Shown here piece by piece: positions 27,396 to 36,639 of a stretch of DNA of 64,000 bases. A program made the position numbers and the translations under genes. The notes under the pieces were generated by a model that had not been told where the DNA came from, made no database searches, and saw only the letters and a program-made list of their open reading frames with translations. Origin of the DNA: a virus; IMG/VR virus record IMGVR_UViG_3300005836_000029, positions 1-64,000 of that record, one strand, 5' to 3'. How positions within the stretch are numbered: the stretch's first letter is position 1; each line of letters starts with the position of its first letter.

Positions 27396-28583
27396 GTGGG
27401 CTTCGCAACGATCCAAATCACTCAGGGAGCCAACGTCGGCGGCAGCGGCGAATCCGTGATCGGTTTCGACCGAACGACGGCGATCACCCTGACGGACGAT
27501 GGGGGCCCCGGCGCAACCACTTGGCTCTGGGAGGTCATCGCCTTTCCGGCTCCCGACGCCTCTGCTCCGACCGTCACCAATGACACGACGCAGGTCGGCA
27601 CCATCACCCCCGCACCGTCCCTGACGGACGGCGTGTACCTCGTCCGTCTCACGAGGGATGACCCCGTGGATGGGGTCTCGACGATGGTTCGGTTCTTCGC
27701 CGTCGAGGACGAGGATGCCCTGAGCTTTCCCTCGGCGGGCATGAACCGGAACATCTCCAACGTGGGGGGCTCTACGGACGCCCAGGAAGCCGGATGGTTC
27801 GGCTCCACCATCGGGGGCACCAACGTCTTCCTCGATGCGATCTTGCGCCTCCGGAAGCGCAGGGAAGGCCGATATCAAGGAAGGAACACGGCCTTCACCC
27901 ATTCCTCAGGGTCTCCGGTCGCGACCAACTACACGTACGCCGTTGACGACCCCCACCAGACGATCACGATGACGGGGGCCGGAACCTACACGGCCGACCT
28001 CGTTGCCGCAGGAGCGGAAGAGGGGGCTGTTTTCCGTTTCAAGGTCATCTTCAACGCTGGGGCCGGCAACTTCATCCTCCGGGACGATGGGAGCACGGTC
28101 CGTTTCACGATCTCGGCGCCCCCTGCCGGAACGGTGACCTACGACGTCGAAGCCTACTTCGACGGAACGAACTGGCTGCTGTCCGACTTCATGCTCCTCG
28201 ACCTCTACGGAGTCGTTCGATCGCAGGAGTTCTTGGGGGTCGCAGGAGTCCAGAGCAACTCGACCGACACGTTCGCCAGGATCGGGACCCTTCAAGTCGA
28301 TCCATCCGGGTTCCCTGCCAGCCAGGAGATCACCTGGGAGGCTACCTTCGACACGACGGACGGTGGCAACGCAGCCGAGGTTCGTCTCTACAACGTGACC
28401 GATGTCGGAGTCGTCTCCGGATCGACCTTCTCAACGACCTCAACGACGGCCGACACGCAGAGCGCAGTCGTTACCCTTCCTGGCAGCCTGAAGGACTACG
28501 AGATTCAGCTCCGGCTGACGACCACTGACCTGGCGCAACGTGCGACCTGTACACGGGCCCGACTGACCATCCGATGGGGTTGA
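27396..28583 (+). CDS. Tail fibre/appendage protein, C-terminal domain shared with 35468 gene
   Basis: A 395-aa protein with a GTG start eight bases after the preceding stop. Residues 1-110 look Ig-like ('DGVYLVRLTRDDPVDG'). The C-terminal 110 residues ('FARIGTLQVDPSGFP', 'AEVRLYNVTDVGVVSGSTFS', 'RATCTRARLTIRW') align closely with the end of the protein encoded at 35468. The domain looks like a beta-sandwich, perhaps for binding surface sugars or for trimerising. There is a basic stretch at about residue 150 ('LRLRKRREGRYQGR'). Function as an appendage is inferred from composition and cluster. Confidence 0.55.
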   Translation: MGFATIQITQGANVGGSGESVIGFDRTTAITLTDDGGPGATTWLWEVIAFPAPDASAPTVTNDTTQVGTITPAPSLTDGVYLVRLTRDDPVDGVSTMVRFFAVEDEDALSFPSAGMNRNISNVGGSTDAQEAGWFGSTIGGTNVFLDAILRLRKRREGRYQGRNTAFTHSSGSPVATNYTYAVDDPHQTITMTGAGTYTADLVAAGAEEGAVFRFKVIFNAGAGNFILRDDGSTVRFTISAPPAGTVTYDVEAYFDGTNWLLSDFMLLDLYGVVRSQEFLGVAGVQSNSTDTFARIGTLQVDPSGFPASQEITWEATFDTTDGGNAAEVRLYNVTDVGVVSGSTFSTTSTTADTQSAVVTLPGSLKDYEIQLRLTTTDLAQRATCTRARLTIRWG

Positions 28584-28591
28584 GGTAGGAC

Positions 28592-29554
28592 ATGGCATTC
28601 ACGTTTACGAAGAGTACTCCTGCAACCGGTGCCGTGGCCTGGTACGAATTCAAGGAGCAGCTCAAGTCCTCCGGCTGGACGGTCGAATCCTCGTCTGACG
28701 GGACGACCTACAACTCGTCCGGAGACCAAATCTCGAGCGGCAGCTCGGGAGCCAACGGATTCGCGAACACCAATGCTTGGGTTCGTTTGCGAAGCCCTGT
28801 CGGAGCAGGTGGGGCAGAGTTCGTCATCCAGCGTGGGACCGGCAACACCGTGTGGCGCCTGAAGTACAGCATGACCGCTGGTTTCACGGGAGGTTCGCCA
28901 GGAGCGACGCAAGTTCCTTCGGCCACGGATGAGGTTCTGCTCTGGGGGACAGGGACGGATGCCTCCCCGTCCTTCGGCACGTTGATGACCACCGACAACA
29001 CCTATCGTTGGAATGTCGGGGCCGACGGGGCTGCTCCCTACGGGTTCTGGGCCGGAGCCTTTCCGAACGGAGGAGGTAATCCCACGACGGGATTCGTCTA
29101 CGACCCCCTCACGGCTACGGAGGCAACCGACGGCCATACCTACGCCATCTATGTGTCTGGTAGCAGCCCGTTCGCCTCTAGTGGGGCTCTCAGCACGGAA
29201 TCCTTCGGAGCGACCTCGAACTACCTCTGGTCCTCGGTTCCGAAGGTCTCGCCAACCGGATCGGACTGGACGTTCTTTTCAGCAATGTGCCTCTTCGTTC
29301 AAACTGGAGCTCAGCTCGTCATCCCCACGAACACCCCGGTGAATCCGATCACCTCGAACGACCAGATGTTCCCCATCGTTCTGGCACGCCGGTCGGCCCT
29401 CGCGACTCCAGGGTACAAGGGTGCCACAACCATCATGAGGTGGCAGTCTCCGGATCGGACTACGGGGGATACCCTTACGGTCTCGTCGACACGTGATCGA
29501 ATCATCTACAGGAACGTCTCGCTCCCGTGGGATGGCTCGGTGCCGACCGTATGA
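28592..29554 (+). CDS. Tail fibre-cluster protein, possible receptor-binding
   Basis: A 320-aa protein rich in Gly, Ser, Thr and aromatic residues with little charge, typical of phage receptor-binding proteins. N-terminal 'VAWYEFKEQLKSSGWTVESS' is a short helical start; the rest is beta-rich ('TGNTVWRLKYSMTAGF', 'PYGFWAGAFPNGGG'). The stop overlaps the next ATG (ATGA). No catalytic motif. Role from context. Confidence 0.5.
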   Translation: MAFTFTKSTPATGAVAWYEFKEQLKSSGWTVESSSDGTTYNSSGDQISSGSSGANGFANTNAWVRLRSPVGAGGAEFVIQRGTGNTVWRLKYSMTAGFTGGSPGATQVPSATDEVLLWGTGTDASPSFGTLMTTDNTYRWNVGADGAAPYGFWAGAFPNGGGNPTTGFVYDPLTATEATDGHTYAIYVSGSSPFASSGALSTESFGATSNYLWSSVPKVSPTGSDWTFFSAMCLFVQTGAQLVIPTNTPVNPITSNDQMFPIVLARRSALATPGYKGATTIMRWQSPDRTTGDTLTVSSTRDRIIYRNVSLPWDGSVPTV

Positions 29555-29841
29555 CGGACTTCAACGGCGACTTTCTCCTCTCTAGCCTTCCTGCGACACA
29601 GGGAACTCCGGACGCACATGGCGCCCAAGGAACCCAAATCTTCGCTGGGGAAGGCGGACTGGTGACGAAGTACTTCCGCATGCGAGGGGTCGACAATGGC
29701 ACCTCGACCTACACAACGTGGACAGCAACTGGGTCTCCGGACCCGAACGGAGCTCAAGCAACCGCAGGCAATACGACGCCGACCCTTGTGGGAACGATCG
29801 TCGCAGCAAGCGGAATCGTGCTATCTGCTTGGGAATCGTGA
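29551..29841 (+). CDS. Small fibre-cluster protein
   Basis: A 96-aa product. The ATG at 29551 overlaps the previous stop, which favours it over the in-frame ATG upstream at 29527. It is Gly/Thr/Ala-rich ('GDFLLSSLPATQGTPDAHGA', 'GTIVAASGIVLSAWES') with a hydrophobic end. Probably a minor structural component of the same appendage as the upstream gene. No family recognised. Confidence 0.45.
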   Translation: MTDFNGDFLLSSLPATQGTPDAHGAQGTQIFAGEGGLVTKYFRMRGVDNGTSTYTTWTATGSPDPNGAQATAGNTTPTLVGTIVAASGIVLSAWES

Positions 29842-29848
29842 GATGTAG

Positions 29849-32800
29849 ATGGGCTACGGACGAGGTGAATACGGACAGGCAGGATTTGGTGGCTCGTCGT
29901 TTGAAACTGGCGGCCCCGTCCTTGTCTCCTCGGACCCCCTAAACGGGGCGACAGGGGTCTCTCCGACCGCGACCGTCAGCTTCCATCTCCAGTCTCCAGC
30001 GGGGCTCGATGAATTCAGCCTCGACGTCAACATCGACGGGCTTCAGGCCATTGTCGGTGGCGTCTTCCGGCCTGGCTACTCTGGGACGATCGTCCAAGAC
30101 CCTGAAACCGACATGGTTGTCACCATCTCGGGGCATCCTGGGATCGGCGGTGGCGCTACGCCAGTCGATATCTCGATCCTCGACTTGGCGGGCAATCCCG
30201 CGACCCCGAGTTTCAGCTTCACGACATCGGACCTCGTAACGTCTGCGCAGTCGATCCTCATCACAGAGGCCCTGTTTATCGGGAGTGACCATCCCATTCA
30301 GGTCACCGAGACCATCACCATTTCGACGGTGGTCTTGACGGGAGGTTTCCAGGCTTTTGTCCTCGACGGCTCGACCCTTGAGGTCATTCTGGGCCCTACG
30401 GAGGTCCATTTCGACCAGTTCTTCGATCTGGATCGGCATCGCCTTCGTCCTTTGCCGGAAGGTCATGGGGTCCCAGCAGCCATCCTGAGTGTGGACCCGA
30501 CGTTCGATGTGTACCAATCGGGGTCCTCGATCTTCGCCCTCCCTCTCGAGGATGCCTTCGTCTCAGGGTATTCAGGAGGTCTAGGGAGCTTGGCTGAGGG
30601 CGTCTCCAACATCCTCGACCTCAACGATACGGCGACCATCGACCCTTCAAGTGTCGGGGACTTCATCGAGATCGTCAACGGGGAGAACGTCGGGAGATAC
30701 CAGATCATCGCGGTCGAGACCTCGTACCTCGGTCCTCTTCCCGACCGTCGACCCCGCATCTACGTCGACCGACTTCTCGTTCTGAAGGACGTCAACAACG
30801 GCCATGTGGATGGCCTGGCCACGATCGTGAGCTCTACGGCTACGACGGTCACGTGCCAGATGGCTTCCCATCCGATGGTGACCCCCATGGATGGGCTTCA
30901 GGAGGTGGTTTTCGTCTTCAACGAGGCCACCGGGCAATCCATCACCTTGAACGAGATCCTGTCGGCGTACACCCCGGTGACGATCGACGCCTACGACACT
31001 TTCACGGTGACAACCAATCCCTCCTACTTCGAGGGGACGGTTGGGGATACCTTGAGGGTGCGAGGGAGGATCGACCCGAAGGTCCAGTGGCGCCACACAA
31101 GCGGCATCAAGTCCTACACGTGCAAGACGACGAAGTTCACCCTCGGGGAGAGCTACTTCTACTCTGCTCGCTTGTTCTCGAAGGACTCCCACGGAGCCTA
31201 CAACTTCGAGGTGTACTTCACGGCGGAACCTCCGCACGGTCACGAGAACCGGCCCAGGCTCATTCAGGCGACCTTCTTGCCCGAGGATGGGACCGTGCTG
31301 GTCTTGTTCGACCAGCCCATGCGCATCGACGATGCCAACCTGGGCAACATCGAGGACTACACGATTTCCGGGCCGACGGCGGTTCAGGTCAAGAAAGTCC
31401 TTGCTGTCAACCCCACGACGATCGCCCTCATCACCTCGGGTCTTGGGTCGGGAGACTACATCCTGACGGTCTCGACGAGCACGCCGAAGGACATCGCTGG
31501 GAACCCCATCGACCCGCTTTTCAACGCGGTCATTTTCACAGCGGCTGAGCCGGAGACGACGAGGAGCATCTTCACGGACAAGGGTCCGATCGCGAAGCCT
31601 CCCCTCACGCTCCAGACGGGGACGGGAGCCAGCTTCCAGACCTACAACGAGGTCACACTTCCCGGGTCTTCGTTGAACGCGAGCCACATCGGGCTGTACG
31701 TCAGGCTCAGTGGCGGGATCTTGAACGGAGGAACGTTCCGGATCTCTTCGGTCCTTGCAGCGACACGTGCTCGGCTGGCGAACGCCAGCTTCACGCTTCC
31801 TGACCCCAACAGCGGAACCCTGGACTGGGAACTCTTCGATCCGAGGCATGGACAGATCGCGGACGACCCCTTGGATGTCGTTGTCCGTATCAACGGGTCC
31901 CCGGTTGTTCCGGAAGCCGTTGTCGGTCTACTTGGCCAGGTCGTCTTGGATGCGGCCCCCATCGAGACGGACGACGTGAAGGTCGACTACTCGTGGGTCT
32001 GCAACCCCACGGTCGAACTTCGCCGCCTGAACAGCAAGGAGTTCCGGCTCAATGCGTGGAACCGCGATGCCGGGTACATCCACGACAAGAGCCAGCACAA
32101 GTACCGGTACAACAACGTCCTCATTCGGCCCGACGACTATGATCCGGTGGTCCCCAGCGCCATCCTCGACCAGCCGACGCTTCGGGAGCTTCACTACCGG
32201 GCCTACGAACGAGCGTACACGCCGGTCCTCAACGATCCGTCGTTGCTTCTCCTGAACAGCCCGATCCACCGAATCGCCTACCCGCCGTCTCAGCGAACTC
32301 TTTCCGAGGAATTCGTGGCCTACGAAGGCATCGGACTCCCTGAAAGCTTGACGACGGATCCTTGGGTTCGTCGCGGGTCTGGCACGGCGGTCTCTTCCTC
32401 CGGGCACTTGATCGTGACCGATGCCTCTCCGGGACCCTATCCGGCCGGGCAGCCGATCTTCTGGACCCGTCCGATCGATCTGACCTTCCCGCATGTCTTC
32501 GCGCTCTCGTGGAGGTTCATGCTGGACTCTACGGTGCCCGACGGGATCTTCACGGGAATCGCCGCTGGGTTCTCCGACGAGAAGGTCGTGCTCGTTGTCG
32601 GATACCTGGACGACGGGGGTACCAAGAAGATCGGCTTCCTGAAGCGTGGGTACGGGGACAACCCGTCCTCTCTGGCTGCCTGGACTGGGGGCATCGACCT
32701 GTCCGATGTCCCCACGGGACTGCCGGCTGAGATCGACTGGGACATCCTGCATAGCTACCGGGTCTTCCAGGACATGACCGGTACCATCAAGGTCTTCATC

Positions 32801-35458
32801 GACGGGGACATCGTTGAGCTCCTGAGGATCACGCCCGATGAGCTGCCCTACCTGGAAGAACTGCAAGGTCCCTTCGATCAGATCCAGGGAGCCTTCTTCG
32901 GCTCCCTGAGCCGGCCAGCCCAGAACAGCTCGACCTGGGACTTCGTGCGGTACCTCATTCAGCCGACGAGTCCGGTGCAGTCCTCTGCGTCCAGCTTCGC
33001 AAGCTACGAGGCTAGTGTCCCTCCGGAGCAAGATGCGAAACCTTGGACACCGGTTGGCTTCCACGGAACGGAGACCATCCAGTCGTCGGACCTTTTGCTC
33101 CTCGATTCCACGAGTGCGACCGATGCGACGACGGCATCCGCCGTGGGCTTGGTCGGGGGAGATTACAAGGGTTTCGTCCGCTTCGAGCCCCTCCTCACGA
33201 GCGTGAGCGAATTCGTTTTCGACGTCCAGGTTCAACTCCTGACGTTCACTCACGGGGTCTCGCAGTACGGCCTTACCTTCGCCGTGGATGATGGTAACCG
33301 CCTCATGCAGGTCGCCTTCATCACGGACCTCATTGGACCCCTTGGTCTGATTGCTCGTTTCAGCTACGGCGGCCGATCCCTCCCTGAGAACTTCGCCCCG
33401 TTCTACTGGCAGACGGTGGGAACGCAGACCGAAGAGATGGTAGGGCGGTACCTCCGCATCACGGACAGTTCCCTGGCGGATGGTCGTGTTTACTTCCTCG
33501 ACGACACGAGTCCCGTCAACCAACTCGGTCGAGTCGTCAGCTACCTCTACGACTACATCTTCGAGTTCCGTTGCCGAGTGTTGTCCTACACGGTCGATGG
33601 CGTGGGCTTCGCCGGGGTGTTCATGCAAGCGTACGACTCAGCTCGTACCGTGGGAGTCCTCTTCGAGGATATCGCAGGCACCCGCTACGTGACCTTCCAC
33701 TCGGATGGAACGACACTGGGACCCCTTGCGCAGTTTGCCTTCGACTGGGGGGACGGGAATTTCCACACGTACCGGGCTGTCAAGAGCACCACGGGCGATC
33801 TCATCTCGCTCTTCATCGACGGGACGTTCATCGGGTCGTTCCCCTACAGCTCCTTCCTGGCTCCAGCACCTGACCCCATCGGGCAGGTCAGCTTCGGATC
33901 TTCGACGCCGGCTAGCTCGAGTGCCATGTCGGTGGTCGAGTGGGCTTACGCCAATGCCTGGCGTGTTCGGACGGGCGAGTACAAGCGCTTCGTGGGCCTC
34001 TGGAAAGGCGTCGGCGGAGACAGCTTCCTCGACTACCACCTGCCCCTGAAGACTTCAGGAAGGAACGCCAGCGCCGTCGGAAATGCCCTCGGGGACGCCA
34101 ACGCCAGCTTCCTCGCCGATGGGGTCGTGGCTGGGGACTACATCGTGATCGATGCCGGAGCGAATGCGGGGGTCTACCCCATCGCCTCCGTAGGGTCTCC
34201 GACGGCCCTCACCCTCGGAAGTCCTTGGCCGGAGCAGCCCACCACGGTCGACTACCGCATCCTGAAGGAAACTGACTGGAGCGTGATGCACAAGTACCGG
34301 CTCCACCGGACCGCTACGGGGGAAGTTGCTCTGCTCCTGGATACCGACACGACCCCCTTGTTCGAGGTTGGCTACAACTCGCTCGACCTCCCGGAAAGTG
34401 GCGTCGGTATCATCCGGACGCTCGCTGACGGCTTGCCCGCATTCGCCTTCGGATCGTTCGATCCAGAGAACCTCGAGCAATCCTTGTGGGACTTCGTGCG
34501 CTACGGCATGACCACGAGCGTGACCAACCTCCGGATCGCTCCTCATCACCAGGTCATCAACCAGTGGAACGTGATGGAGTCCCCGGAAAGGCTCTTCACG
34601 CTTCTTCCCCACGAACTCACGGACTACAAGAGCAGCTCGACGGGACATGTTCCCAAGAAGGACCCCGACTTCTTGGAGGACCCCGGCCTCACGGCCTTCA
34701 CCCTGCTCAATCAGAGCACGCCGCTCTACCCCCGGACCCAGACCTTCGAGGTTCGGGCGCCCTACCCGGTGCAAGAGTTCATCGCCTCCCTGAACCAGCC
34801 CCAGGACGTCCTGAACAACGACGGGAACTTCACGACGAACGACGGGACCGTCCAATACCGCCTCGTCGTACCCGACGACGTGCTCTACAGCTCTCTCGAC
34901 GTGATCGAGCAGACGACGGGGACGGACGAACTCCTGGCGCCCTTCGATGACGAATGCCAGCCGAACTTTGGAGGCGTCCAGTACCAGAAAGAGGTCTGCC
35001 TCACCTACGACGGCTCGGTCCTTCCCGAAAACGACACCACGGCCCCGACTCCTTGGCAGCTCGTGAGCGATACCCCGGGCAGCGTCATGACCTCGGTGTC
35101 GGCGGGGATCCTGACCTACTCCACGTTCGGCTCGAAGACGGTCTACCGGAACAACACGCCCTTGCCGGATCACCCGAGCCTCATCAACGAGGTCCGGTTC
35201 AAGCTCAAGCTCACGAACGATGCGTCCGGAGGCACAGGGCCGACGCAGGTCATGTTCGGCTTCTCGGCTCCGGGGATGACCGCAGCTCTGACCTTCGTGA
35301 CGACGCCCCTTGGCGAGAGGCTTGTGCTCATCCTCGACCTGAACAACGGCAACGTCTTGGGTTCAGCCTCCTTCGATTTCAACGACGGGAACTTCCACAC
35401 CTACCGGATCGTTCGGGACCCTGGGCTGGCCGTCGTTCAGGTATTCATTGACTCCTAG
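29849..35458 (+). CDS. Giant modular appendage protein (1869 aa) with lectin-like modules
   Basis: The N-terminus is Gly/Tyr-rich ('GYGRGEYGQAGFGGSSFE'), similar to the start of the 36640 gene. Then come bacterial Ig-like (Big_5-type) stretches, e.g. around residue 30 and residues 470-570 ('VLVLFDQPMRIDDANLGN'). From about residue 880 there are several jelly-roll, concanavalin/LamG-like modules, each with 'FHTYR' or 'HSYRVF' plus 'VFIDG', two ending in 'WDFVRY' (about 880-1045, 1110-1365, 1477-1560 and 1777-1869). A copy of the 'AGVV-GD-GVY' module lies at about 1404-1470. The last jelly-roll stops right after 'VQVFIDS', so it lacks its final strands. Likely a large carbohydrate-binding tail fibre. 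Enzyme activity is not evident. Confidence 0.7.
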   Translation: MGYGRGEYGQAGFGGSSFETGGPVLVSSDPLNGATGVSPTATVSFHLQSPAGLDEFSLDVNIDGLQAIVGGVFRPGYSGTIVQDPETDMVVTISGHPGIGGGATPVDISILDLAGNPATPSFSFTTSDLVTSAQSILITEALFIGSDHPIQVTETITISTVVLTGGFQAFVLDGSTLEVILGPTEVHFDQFFDLDRHRLRPLPEGHGVPAAILSVDPTFDVYQSGSSIFALPLEDAFVSGYSGGLGSLAEGVSNILDLNDTATIDPSSVGDFIEIVNGENVGRYQIIAVETSYLGPLPDRRPRIYVDRLLVLKDVNNGHVDGLATIVSSTATTVTCQMASHPMVTPMDGLQEVVFVFNEATGQSITLNEILSAYTPVTIDAYDTFTVTTNPSYFEGTVGDTLRVRGRIDPKVQWRHTSGIKSYTCKTTKFTLGESYFYSARLFSKDSHGAYNFEVYFTAEPPHGHENRPRLIQATFLPEDGTVLVLFDQPMRIDDANLGNIEDYTISGPTAVQVKKVLAVNPTTIALITSGLGSGDYILTVSTSTPKDIAGNPIDPLFNAVIFTAAEPETTRSIFTDKGPIAKPPLTLQTGTGASFQTYNEVTLPGSSLNASHIGLYVRLSGGILNGGTFRISSVLAATRARLANASFTLPDPNSGTLDWELFDPRHGQIADDPLDVVVRINGSPVVPEAVVGLLGQVVLDAAPIETDDVKVDYSWVCNPTVELRRLNSKEFRLNAWNRDAGYIHDKSQHKYRYNNVLIRPDDYDPVVPSAILDQPTLRELHYRAYERAYTPVLNDPSLLLLNSPIHRIAYPPSQRTLSEEFVAYEGIGLPESLTTDPWVRRGSGTAVSSSGHLIVTDASPGPYPAGQPIFWTRPIDLTFPHVFALSWRFMLDSTVPDGIFTGIAAGFSDEKVVLVVGYLDDGGTKKIGFLKRGYGDNPSSLAAWTGGIDLSDVPTGLPAEIDWDILHSYRVFQDMTGTIKVFIDGDIVELLRITPDELPYLEELQGPFDQIQGAFFGSLSRPAQNSSTWDFVRYLIQPTSPVQSSASSFASYEASVPPEQDAKPWTPVGFHGTETIQSSDLLLLDSTSATDATTASAVGLVGGDYKGFVRFEPLLTSVSEFVFDVQVQLLTFTHGVSQYGLTFAVDDGNRLMQVAFITDLIGPLGLIARFSYGGRSLPENFAPFYWQTVGTQTEEMVGRYLRITDSSLADGRVYFLDDTSPVNQLGRVVSYLYDYIFEFRCRVLSYTVDGVGFAGVFMQAYDSARTVGVLFEDIAGTRYVTFHSDGTTLGPLAQFAFDWGDGNFHTYRAVKSTTGDLISLFIDGTFIGSFPYSSFLAPAPDPIGQVSFGSSTPASSSAMSVVEWAYANAWRVRTGEYKRFVGLWKGVGGDSFLDYHLPLKTSGRNASAVGNALGDANASFLADGVVAGDYIVIDAGANAGVYPIASVGSPTALTLGSPWPEQPTTVDYRILKETDWSVMHKYRLHRTATGEVALLLDTDTTPLFEVGYNSLDLPESGVGIIRTLADGLPAFAFGSFDPENLEQSLWDFVRYGMTTSVTNLRIAPHHQVINQWNVMESPERLFTLLPHELTDYKSSSTGHVPKKDPDFLEDPGLTAFTLLNQSTPLYPRTQTFEVRAPYPVQEFIASLNQPQDVLNNDGNFTTNDGTVQYRLVVPDDVLYSSLDVIEQTTGTDELLAPFDDECQPNFGGVQYQKEVCLTYDGSVLPENDTTAPTPWQLVSDTPGSVMTSVSAGILTYSTFGSKTVYRNNTPLPDHPSLINEVRFKLKLTNDASGGTGPTQVMFGFSAPGMTAALTFVTTPLGERLVLILDLNNGNVLGSASFDFNDGNFHTYRIVRDPGLAVVQVFIDS

Positions 35459-35467
35459 AGGTAAGCG

Positions 35468-36628
35468 ATGCCTGCCGTCACTGCGCTCATCCAATTTGGC
35501 CAAGGTCTCCTCGGTACTGCCGGAGAGGCATACGAAGGGGATCTGGTCAGCGGTACGGTCAATGTCCAGAACGATGACAACACCAACATCGCCTCTTGGC
35601 GCTTCACGCTGTTGGATGTGCCCCCGGATAGCGCCCTGGCTACTGGAGTCCTCGCTTCAGCCGATGACAACACGCCTACGACAAGTTTTGTCCCCGATGT
35701 CTTCGGGTCTTACCGTGTCATGCTGGAGGTATTCGACACGGCGGGTCTCGTCGGTACGACCGATAAGGACATCCGCAACTTTGGGGTCCGGAATGCGAGG
35801 GGCATCATCATCCCTTCGTACCAGAAGCTTCCGGATCCACTTCCTGTGCAAGGGTCTGGTCTCCCTGGCCAGAAGCCCGATGAACAGAACTACGCGGGGC
35901 AAACGAGGGGTTGGACTGGCGATCGAACGGATGGCCAGATGGAGGAGTTCTTCCTCACCTACGACGACCTGAAGATCAAGACGGTCTCGTCTACGCCCTT
36001 CACGGCGGCGGCTTCCGGAGAAGAGCCCCTCTACCGGGTCACTGTTGCTGGCGCTTCGGTATTCAACCTGCCGTCTGGCGCTCGTGTCGGTCAGCAGTTC
36101 AGGGTCATGCCAGCAGGAGGCGCCGCCACCATCACCGTGAACCCTCCTGGGGGCCACTCCATCGAGGGCGCCTCCTCGATGGACTTGCTCACGGGTGCAT
36201 CGGCTACGTTCGTCTATCTTGGGGGTACCTCCTGGACGCTCCTGGGGCTCAAGCAACTCGTAAATGACCTCGTGATTGCTGCGGGTATCTTCAGTACAGA
36301 CCAGACTGGATTTCAGACGATCGGGGCGATTCAGATCGATAGCGCGAGCTTCCCGAATACTGAGGGAGTCACGTGGAGGGCCATCATCGAGACCACGAAC
36401 GCCACGGACTCTGCCGAGATCCGCCTCTTCAACGTGACGACTTCTTCGGTCGTAGCTTCGTCTACTTTCAGCACGACGAGCCTCACGCCTGTCCAAGTTG
36501 GGGGAAGTATCAGCCTAACCTCAGGTGTGAACCTCTACGAGGCTCAACTCCGTCTGACTGGCACAGGATCTCCGGATCAGGCGACCTGCAAGAATGCCAG
36601 GTTGACCGTCAACTGGTTCCAACCGTGA
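35468..36628 (+). CDS. Tail fibre/appendage protein, paralogue of 27396 gene
   Basis: A 386-aa protein starting nine bases after the 1869-aa gene, with AGAGGTAAG as ribosome binding site. The N-terminal 90 residues are Ig-like ('FGSYRVMLEVFDTAGLVG'). Residues about 170-260 are a small beta domain ('VFNLPSGARVGQQFRVMPAG'). The last 110 residues match the end of the 27396 protein ('FQTIGAIQIDSASFP', 'AEIRLFNVTTSSVVASSTFS', 'QATCKNARLTVNW'). Probably a trimeric appendage carrying the same C-terminal binding domain on another stalk. Confidence 0.55.
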   Translation: MPAVTALIQFGQGLLGTAGEAYEGDLVSGTVNVQNDDNTNIASWRFTLLDVPPDSALATGVLASADDNTPTTSFVPDVFGSYRVMLEVFDTAGLVGTTDKDIRNFGVRNARGIIIPSYQKLPDPLPVQGSGLPGQKPDEQNYAGQTRGWTGDRTDGQMEEFFLTYDDLKIKTVSSTPFTAAASGEEPLYRVTVAGASVFNLPSGARVGQQFRVMPAGGAATITVNPPGGHSIEGASSMDLLTGASATFVYLGGTSWTLLGLKQLVNDLVIAAGIFSTDQTGFQTIGAIQIDSASFPNTEGVTWRAIIETTNATDSAEIRLFNVTTSSVVASSTFSTTSLTPVQVGGSISLTSGVNLYEAQLRLTGTGSPDQATCKNARLTVNWFQP

Positions 36629-36639
36629 GGAGCGTGTAA

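Noticed and set aside
31928-33628. Long minus-strand frame (566 codons) within the 1869-aa gene
   Set aside because: It is antisense to clear repeated lectin-like modules and has a low-complexity Arg/Asp/Val composition.
29849-35458. Depolymerase or sialidase activity in the giant appendage protein
   Set aside because: Jelly-roll modules are common in binding domains; no catalytic motif could be identified.
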